Source: Kribbella solani
GTDB taxonomy: Bacteria; Actinomycetota; Actinomycetes; Propionibacteriales; Kribbellaceae
Direction: 5' to 3'
Assembly (NCBI RefSeq): GCF_014205295.1
Contig: NZ_JACHNF010000001.1
Location: 1,674,001 to 1,738,000, forward strand
DNA length: 64,000 nt
Part shown: positions 59,043 to 64,000 of the stretch, one piece after another
How the letters are laid out: each line of letters opens with the position of its first letter
Position numbering within the stretch: position 1 is the stretch's first letter
Program-made: the position numbers and the translations under genes
The notes under the pieces: generated by a model
What the model saw: the letters and a program-made list of their open reading frames with translations, nothing else
Told to the model about the DNA's origin: nothing
Databases searched by the model: none

Positions 59043-60917
59043 TTAACCTCTCAAGATCGGGCGGAGGGCGTCCAGGACGGCGGGGTCCTCGATCGTCGAC
59101 GGTACGGGTTCGTCGCGGCCGTCCGCGATGCCGCGCATCGTCTTGCGGAGGATCTTCCCGGAGCGGGTCTTCGGCAATGCGTCCACCACCGACACGTCCC
59201 GGAATGCTGCGACCGGTCCGATCTCCTGCCGTACCGTGGCCACCAGTTCGTCCCGCAGTACTTCGGGCTGCACCGTCGCGCCGGCCTTGAGTACGACGAA
59301 TGCCCGCGGCAACTGTCCCTTCAACGCGTCCTGCACCCCGATCACCGCGCATTCGGCAACCGCCGGATGCGCCGCCACCACCGCCTCGATGGATCCGGTG
59401 GACAACCGGTGCCCGGCCACATTGATGACGTCGTCGGTACGCCCCATCACGAAGATGTACCCGTCGTCGTCGAAGTAACCGCCGTCGCCAGTCAGGTAGT
59501 ACCCGTCGTAAGACTTCAGGTAGCTGTCGATGTAGCGCTGGTCGTCGCCCCACAACGTCGGCAGCGCACCCGGCGGCAGCGGCAACCTGATCGCGATCGC
59601 ACCTTCTTCGCGCGGCTCGAGTTCCTTGCCCGACGCATCCAGGATCCGGACGTCCCAGCCCGGCATCGGCACGGTCGCCGAGCCCGGTTTGGTCGGCAAC
59701 GGTTCGAGCCCACGCGGGTTCGCGGCGATCGGCCAGCCGGTCTCCGTCTGCCACCAGTGATCCACGACCGGTACGCCGAGGTGCTCGTGCGCCCAGTGGT
59801 ACGTCTCCGGGTCCAGCCGCTCGCCCGCGAGGAACAGGGTCTGGAAGCTGTCCATCGGATACCGGGCGAGTTCGCCGGCGTCCGGGTCGAACTTCTTGAT
59901 CGCCCGGATCGCGGTCGGCGCGGTGAACAGTGCCTTCGCGCCGTGCTCCGAGATGACGCGCCAGAACGCGCCCGCGTCCGGCGTACCGACCGGCTTGCCT
60001 TCGTACAGGACCGTCGTCGCCCCGACCAGCAGCGGCGCGTACACGATGTACGAGTGCCCGACGACCCACCCGACATCCGAAGCGGTCCACCACACGTCGC
60101 CGGGCCCGATGTCGTACACGTTGCGCATCGTCCAGGCGAGCGCGACCGCGTGCCCGCCGTTGTCGCGCACCACGCCTTTGGGCCGCCCGGTCGTACCGGA
60201 GGTGTACAGGATGTACAGCGGGTCGGTCGCCGCGACCGGCACCGGATCGGCCGGTGCCGCATCAGCGATCAGCGCGGCCCAGTCGAGGTCGTGCGGGCCG
60301 AGGTCGGCCGGTGCCGCGGGCCGCTGCAGGATCACGGTGTGTACGGGCTGGTGCCGCGCGAGCCGCAACGCCTCGTCGATGATCGGTTTGTACTCGACCA
60401 CGCGCGCCGGCTCGATCCCGCAGGACGCGGCCACGATCACCTTCGGCGTCGCGTCGTCGATCCGGGCCGCCAGCTCGCGCGGCGCGAAGCCGCCGAACAC
60501 GACCGAGTGGATCGCGCCGAGCCGGGCGCAGGCCAGCATCGCCACGACCGCTTCCGGGACCATCGGCAGGTACACGATCACCCGATCGCCCTTGCCGACG
60601 CCGAGCGATGCCAGCGCCCCGGCGAAGGTCGCGACCTGATCGCGCAGTTGCGTGTACGTGAACGATGTGCCGGCGCCGGTCACCGGTGAGTCGTAGATCA
60701 GCGCGGTCCGGTCGCCGTACCCAGCCTCGACGTGGCGGTCCAGCGCGTTGTACGACGTGTTCAGCTCGCCGTCCGGGAACCAGCGGTAGATCGGTGCGTC
60801 CGTCGCGTCGATCGCGTGGGCTGGGCGCCGCGTCCAGGTGATCGCGTCAGCCGCTTCGAGCCAGAAGCCGTCCGGGTCGTCCAGGCTCCGCCGGTAGATC
60901 TCGTCGTACGCGCCCAT
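59043..60917 (-). CDS. prpE: Propionyl-CoA synthetase-like acyl-CoA ligase
   Basis: 624 residues from the ATG at 60917, preceded at 7 bases by GGAGG. Adenylation motifs: YTSGTTGRPKGVV (A3) near residue 268, WWQTETGWP (A5), GRTDDVINVAGHRLSTGSIE (A8; Asp and Arg) and the acetylation-site Lys in PKTRSGKILRKTM. TASDVGWVVGHSYIVYAPLL and EGKPVGTPDAG fit PrpE better than acetyl-CoA synthetase. It activates propionate or a similar short acid to its CoA ester. Monocistronic, with its own terminator. Confidence 0.88.
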   Translation of the reverse strand: MGAYDEIYRRSLDDPDGFWLEAADAITWTRRPAHAIDATDAPIYRWFPDGELNTSYNALDRHVEAGYGDRTALIYDSPVTGAGTSFTYTQLRDQVATFAGALASLGVGKGDRVIVYLPMVPEAVVAMLACARLGAIHSVVFGGFAPRELAARIDDATPKVIVAASCGIEPARVVEYKPIIDEALRLARHQPVHTVILQRPAAPADLGPHDLDWAALIADAAPADPVPVAATDPLYILYTSGTTGRPKGVVRDNGGHAVALAWTMRNVYDIGPGDVWWTASDVGWVVGHSYIVYAPLLVGATTVLYEGKPVGTPDAGAFWRVISEHGAKALFTAPTAIRAIKKFDPDAGELARYPMDSFQTLFLAGERLDPETYHWAHEHLGVPVVDHWWQTETGWPIAANPRGLEPLPTKPGSATVPMPGWDVRILDASGKELEPREEGAIAIRLPLPPGALPTLWGDDQRYIDSYLKSYDGYYLTGDGGYFDDDGYIFVMGRTDDVINVAGHRLSTGSIEAVVAAHPAVAECAVIGVQDALKGQLPRAFVVLKAGATVQPEVLRDELVATVRQEIGPVAAFRDVSVVDALPKTRSGKILRKTMRGIADGRDEPVPSTIEDPAVLDALRPILRG

Positions 60918-60967
60918 CGGGTGGCCTCCAGTCCGTCGCCTGTTCTCCATCGTGGCAGGGTTGAGGC

Positions 60968-61888
60968 ATGACGGTAAGTATCGATGACGTCCGGGCGGCC
61001 GCGCAGCGCATCGAGGGGCGGGTCCGGCGGACGCCGGTGATCGAGGTGGCGCCGGGACTGACGTTCAAGCTCGAGTTGCTTCAGCACACCGGGTCGTTCA
61101 AGGCGCGTGGCGCGTTCAACCGGTTGGTGGCGGCGAAGGATCGCGGTGAGATGACCGGTCAGGGCATTGTCGCGGCGTCCGGCGGCAATCACGCGCTGGC
61201 GGCGGCGTACGCGGCGCGGGAGCTGGGCGTACCGGCGCGGATCTTTGTTCCGGAGACGACGCCCGCGGCGAAGCTCGGCAAGCTGCGGACGCTCGGTGCG
61301 GAGATCGTTCTGGCCGGTAGTGAGTATGCCGAGGCGTACCAGGCGGCGGAGACGGCTCGGGACGAGTCGGGTGCGTTGCTGGTGCATGCGTACGACCAGC
61401 CCGAGATCGTGGCGGGTCAAGGCACCGTCGGGCTTGAACTGCTGGATCAGGCAGGTGCGTTCGACACCGTGCTTGTTGCCGTTGGTGGTGGCGGTCTGAT
61501 TGCCGGTATCGCGACCGCGATTGGCAGGAACGCGCAGGTCATCGGGGTGGAGCCGGTGCTCGCGTCGGCAATGCATCGCGCGCTGGAGGCCGGTGCGCCG
61601 ACCGATGGGCCGGTCGGTGGGGTGGCCGCGGACTCGCTTGGTGCGCGGCGGCTCGGTGAGTTGGCGTTCACGGCGGCGCGGGAGCACGGCGTACGGTCGG
61701 TGCTGGTCGAGGATGACGCGATCGTTGCCGCGCGCAAGGAGTTGTGGCGGGGTCATCACCTGGCGGCCGAGCACGGCGGCGCGACGGCGTACGCGGCCCT
61801 GACCTCCGGTGTTTACCGCCCGGCGGCCGATGAGCGGGTCGTCGTGGTCGTCTGCGGCGCAAACACCGACCCCAGCACGCTCAGCTGA
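60968..61888 (+). CDS. PLP-dependent threonine/serine dehydratase-like enzyme
   Basis: 306 residues. The PLP Lys is in HTGSFKARGAFN near residue 45, phosphate-binding loop GGGGLIAGI near 176, and substrate loop ASGGNHALA. Fold type II: threonine dehydratase, serine racemase or hydroxyaspartate dehydratase; no regulatory ACT domain. Divergent from prpE, whose propionate substrate could come from threonine via 2-oxobutanoate (inference). Stop codon lies in a shared terminator hairpin. Confidence 0.87.
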   Translation: MTVSIDDVRAAAQRIEGRVRRTPVIEVAPGLTFKLELLQHTGSFKARGAFNRLVAAKDRGEMTGQGIVAASGGNHALAAAYAARELGVPARIFVPETTPAAKLGKLRTLGAEIVLAGSEYAEAYQAAETARDESGALLVHAYDQPEIVAGQGTVGLELLDQAGAFDTVLVAVGGGGLIAGIATAIGRNAQVIGVEPVLASAMHRALEAGAPTDGPVGGVAADSLGARRLGELAFTAAREHGVRSVLVEDDAIVAARKELWRGHHLAAEHGGATAYAALTSGVYRPAADERVVVVVCGANTDPSTLS

Positions 61889-61907
61889 GCATCTCGGCTC
61901 AGCTGAG
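61879..61907. terminator. Bidirectional terminator between convergent genes
   Basis: GCTCAGCTGAGC (61879-61890) and GCTCAGCTGAG (61897-61907) are the same self-complementary word, so they pair with each other around a 6-base loop. The stop codons of both convergent genes lie in the stem. Confidence 0.7.
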
Positions 61908-62525
61908 GCTTCGGCCGGTGGTGACCTGTTGCTGTTTGTCGTCCGACAACACCCAGGCGGCGAGTACGCCGGCGATGCCGCCGAACAGGTGGCCCTGCCA
62001 GGAGATTCCGTCCTGTGGCAGCAGCCCGCCGAGCAGCGCGCTCCCCCACACGACCACGACCAGTACACCGATGAGTACCTGGCTGATCCGCCGGTTGAAC
62101 AACCCGCGCAAGATCAGATACGACGCGTACCCGAACACCAGACCGCTCGCGCCGATCGTGATCGTGTTCGACGGTGAGACCAGCCAGGTGCCGAAGCCGC
62201 CGATCACCGTCACGATCGCGGTCACCGCGAACAACCGGGCCGCGCCGCTGATCGCGATCAGCGCGCCGAGGGTGACCAGCGGCAGCGTGTTCGAGATCAG
62301 GTGGCCGAAGCCGAGGTGCAGGAACGGCGCGGTCAGGATGCCGATCAGGCCGCGCGGTTCGCGGGCGATGATCCCGTACTGGTCGAGGGCGCCGTGGGTC
62401 GCGGTGTCGATGATTTCGCTGAGCCACATCAGCCCGACCAGGACGCCGAGCAGCTTCAGTCCACCGCCTACCTTGGCAGTGTCCACAGCCCGCCCGGTGC
62501 GCTTCGCCGGAGTCTGAAAGCTCAT
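61899..62525 (-). CDS. Rhomboid-family intramembrane serine protease
   Basis: 208 residues from the ATG at 62525. Six hydrophobic segments; catalytic GASGLVFGY (Ser) near residue 137 and WQGHLFGGIAG (His) near 188; the oxyanion-type HLGFGHLISNTLPL lies before. Cleaves unknown membrane substrates. The longer upstream frame is rejected as it would add a highly basic stretch. Confidence 0.88.
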   Translation of the reverse strand: MSFQTPAKRTGRAVDTAKVGGGLKLLGVLVGLMWLSEIIDTATHGALDQYGIIAREPRGLIGILTAPFLHLGFGHLISNTLPLVTLGALIAISGAARLFAVTAIVTVIGGFGTWLVSPSNTITIGASGLVFGYASYLILRGLFNRRISQVLIGVLVVVVWGSALLGGLLPQDGISWQGHLFGGIAGVLAAWVLSDDKQQQVTTGRSLS

Positions 62526-62634
62526 GTAACAACCATGCCGTACGAGCCCAAGTCTCACCCAGTGGCAAGCGCGGCGACGACGGAAAGTGATCTCTGCGAT
62601 ACTGCGAGTGGCTGTCGTCAAGTGAGGGGGAACG

Positions 62635-63834
62635 ATGCCGATCGCCGTCTACGTCCTTGGCCTGAGCATCTTCGCGCAGGGCACGTCCGAGCTGATGCTC
62701 GCCGGGCTGCTGCCGGAGCTGGCTGCCGATCTGCACGTCACGATCCCGCAGGCGGGTCTGCTGATCTCCGCGTTCGCGGCCGGCATGCTCGTCGGCGCGC
62801 CGGTGCTGGCAGTCGTCACGCTCACCTGGTCCCGGCGTACGGCGCTGCTGGTATTCCTGACCATCTTCGCGCTCACCCATGTCGCCGGTGCGCTGACGCC
62901 CAACTACACGGTGCTGCTGGTGACCCGGATCGTCGGCGCGTTCGTGTACGCCGGGTTCTGGTCGGTCGCCGCCGTCACGGTGGTCGCGCTCGTACGCTCC
63001 GGCAGCCGCGCGCGGGCGATGAGTATCGTCACCGGCGGCCTGACGATCGCGACGATCGTCGGTCTCCCGCTCGGCACGGTTCTCGGTCAGCATCTCGGCT
63101 GGCGATCCGCGTTCTGGACCGTCGCCGGGCTCTGCGTACTCGCGATGGCGGGCGTGGTCACCACGGTTCCGGCCGGGCGGCCCGATCCGGCGACCGCGCC
63201 CCGGCTCGCCGATGAACTGCGGGCGCTGGTGAACGCGCGGCTGTGGCTCGCGTTCGGGACGACCGCGCTGGTGACGGCGACGATCCTGGTGCTGTTCAGC
63301 TACCTCGCGCCCCTCCTCACCGGCGCGACGCACCTGCCGGCCGGAGCAGTCCCCGGCGTACTGGCGCTGTACGGCCTCGGGTCGTTCATCGGAATCACTC
63401 TCGGCGGCCGCTTCGCCGATGCGCTGCCGTTCCACACCCTGTTCATCAGCATCAGCGGCCTGATCGTGCTGTCCGCCGTCCTCGCGCTGGCCGCGGGCTC
63501 GCCGCTGGTCGCGATCCCGGTGATCGTGCTGCTCGGTGGGTTCGGGTTCGCGGCCAACCCGGCGCTGAACGCGCGCGTCTTCAGCCTGGCCGGCGACCGG
63601 TCCACGCTCGCGACCGCGACGAACTTCTCCGCGTTCAACGTCGGTATCACCGCCGGGCCGTGGCTCGGCGGGATCGCGATCGACGCCGGCACCGGGTACC
63701 CGGCCCTTGGCTGGATCGCGGTCGCCACCGGAACCGCTGCCCTCGCGACCGTGCTGGTCGCGGTCTTCCTGCCGGTCAGTTCACCGGGCCTTGCGGGTCG
63801 AGGTGCGTCGGATCGAAGTCGGCGCGCCGCTTGA
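62635..63834 (+). CDS. MFS drug efflux transporter, Cmx/CmrA-like
   Basis: 399 residues, twelve predicted membrane helices. Motif YVLGLSIFAQGTSELMLAGL in helix 1 (the -F-A-x-G-T-S-E-M-type signature of chloramphenicol exporters), RIVGAFVYAGFWSVAAV in helix 4-5, and the antiporter motif region GLPLGTVLGQHLGWRSAF. Likely exports a phenicol or related small molecule. Convergent 59-base overlap with the truncated gene at the edge. Confidence 0.88.
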   Translation: MPIAVYVLGLSIFAQGTSELMLAGLLPELAADLHVTIPQAGLLISAFAAGMLVGAPVLAVVTLTWSRRTALLVFLTIFALTHVAGALTPNYTVLLVTRIVGAFVYAGFWSVAAVTVVALVRSGSRARAMSIVTGGLTIATIVGLPLGTVLGQHLGWRSAFWTVAGLCVLAMAGVVTTVPAGRPDPATAPRLADELRALVNARLWLAFGTTALVTATILVLFSYLAPLLTGATHLPAGAVPGVLALYGLGSFIGITLGGRFADALPFHTLFISISGLIVLSAVLALAAGSPLVAIPVIVLLGGFGFAANPALNARVFSLAGDRSTLATATNFSAFNVGITAGPWLGGIAIDAGTGYPALGWIAVATGTAALATVLVAVFLPVSSPGLAGRGASDRSRRAA

Positions 63835-64000
63835 ACACGTACTTGTTCAGCACCCAGGTCAGCGCCCACAGCACGACGCCGACCAGCATCAGCCACCCGG
63901 CCACCTTGTAGTCCGCCGAGTCCCGGCCGGACAGCGGGCTGGCCAGGTACACGCACAGCACGATGCCGAGCACCGGCAGCGCGGTCGGCGCGTGGAAGTG
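63776..64000 (-). CDS. APC-type amino-acid permease, C-terminal fragment
   Basis: Only the last 74 codons are in the window; the gene continues beyond 64000. Two hydrophobic segments (LPVLGIVLCVYLASPLSG and VAGWLMLVGVVLWALTWVLN) and a short basic tail match the end of APC-superfamily permeases. It overlaps the MFS gene's 3' end by 59 bases. Confidence 0.6.
   Translation of the reverse strand, partial: HFHAPTALPVLGIVLCVYLASPLSGRDSADYKVAGWLMLVGVVLWALTWVLNKYVFKRRADFDPTHLDPQGPVN

Noticed and set aside
61813..63435. 540-codon minus-strand frame across the rhomboid and MFS genes
   Set aside because: Low-complexity Arg/Asp/Gln composition and overlap with two strong genes.

Overview
The window is one 64-kb stretch of a high-GC actinobacterial chromosome. 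Coding sequences have strongly GC-biased third positions, and GTG starts and apparently leaderless promoters are common. Gene content (many carbohydrate ABC importers, WYL, LacI and LysR regulators, VOC and DUF1905 proteins, an Rsm22-type methyltransferase) and the abundant cgtac words suggest a Kribbella-like soil actinomycete; the genus is inference. I see no rRNA, tRNA, CRISPR array or intact insertion sequence.

Layout. 1-1065: end of a cobalt-type ECF importer (CbiQ, CbiO). 1201-6715: a secreted SGNH hydrolase, an AHSA1-domain protein, a UvrA-like ATPase, and a divergent MarR/SDR pair with tandem operators. 6745-10974: LacI regulator and a three-gene sugar ABC importer. 11578-13766: M20 amidohydrolase, DGPF protein and AhpD-like protein. 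13800-20834: a minus-strand catabolic and import operon (2-hydroxyacid dehydrogenase, enolase-superfamily enzyme, binding protein, two permeases, TIM-barrel isomerase) facing a divergent LysR gene, so probably one LysR-controlled pathway for an unknown acid or sugar-acid substrate. 20864-25665: SDR, PrmC-related methyltransferase, a Tet(M)-like ribosomal protection protein with an elaborate leader, and a decayed pyrH-like gene. 25696-34846: a PCD/VOC fusion, Rsm22 protein, Tat-exported protein, reductase, then an AraC regulator with two VOC genes, a second UvrA-like ATPase and a HAD hydrolase. 34874-46911: Ser/Thr kinase, a heterodimeric ABC exporter with one degenerate partner, GNATs, RidA, DinB-like protein, methionyl-tRNA synthetase, methyltransferase and hydrolase. 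46912-50251: a decayed patch (possible integrase relic, broken methyltransferase, broken DUF3626 gene, frameshifted Nudix gene) around one intact serine hydrolase. 50251-64000: mostly intact housekeeping and accessory genes, including two divergent WYL regulators, PrpE, a threonine-dehydratase-like enzyme, a rhomboid protease, a Cmx-like MFS pump and a truncated amino-acid permease.

The most interesting signals are regulatory: (i) the about 500-base leader of the Tet(M)-like gene, with a 33-codon leader ORF that has a strong ribosome site, a hairpin just before the gene's own start, and a 193-bp imperfect inverted repeat; (ii) a 22-bp element repeated with a single mismatch in front of both VOC genes next to the AraC gene; (iii) palindromes in or beside several putative promoters. 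The ABC exporter pair is unusual because one partner has lost Walker A, the catalytic Glu and the switch His while the other has lost the signature motif. Several accessory genes (Tet(M)-like, two UvrA/DrrC-like ATPases, Cmx-like pump, ABC exporter) are of drug-resistance type.
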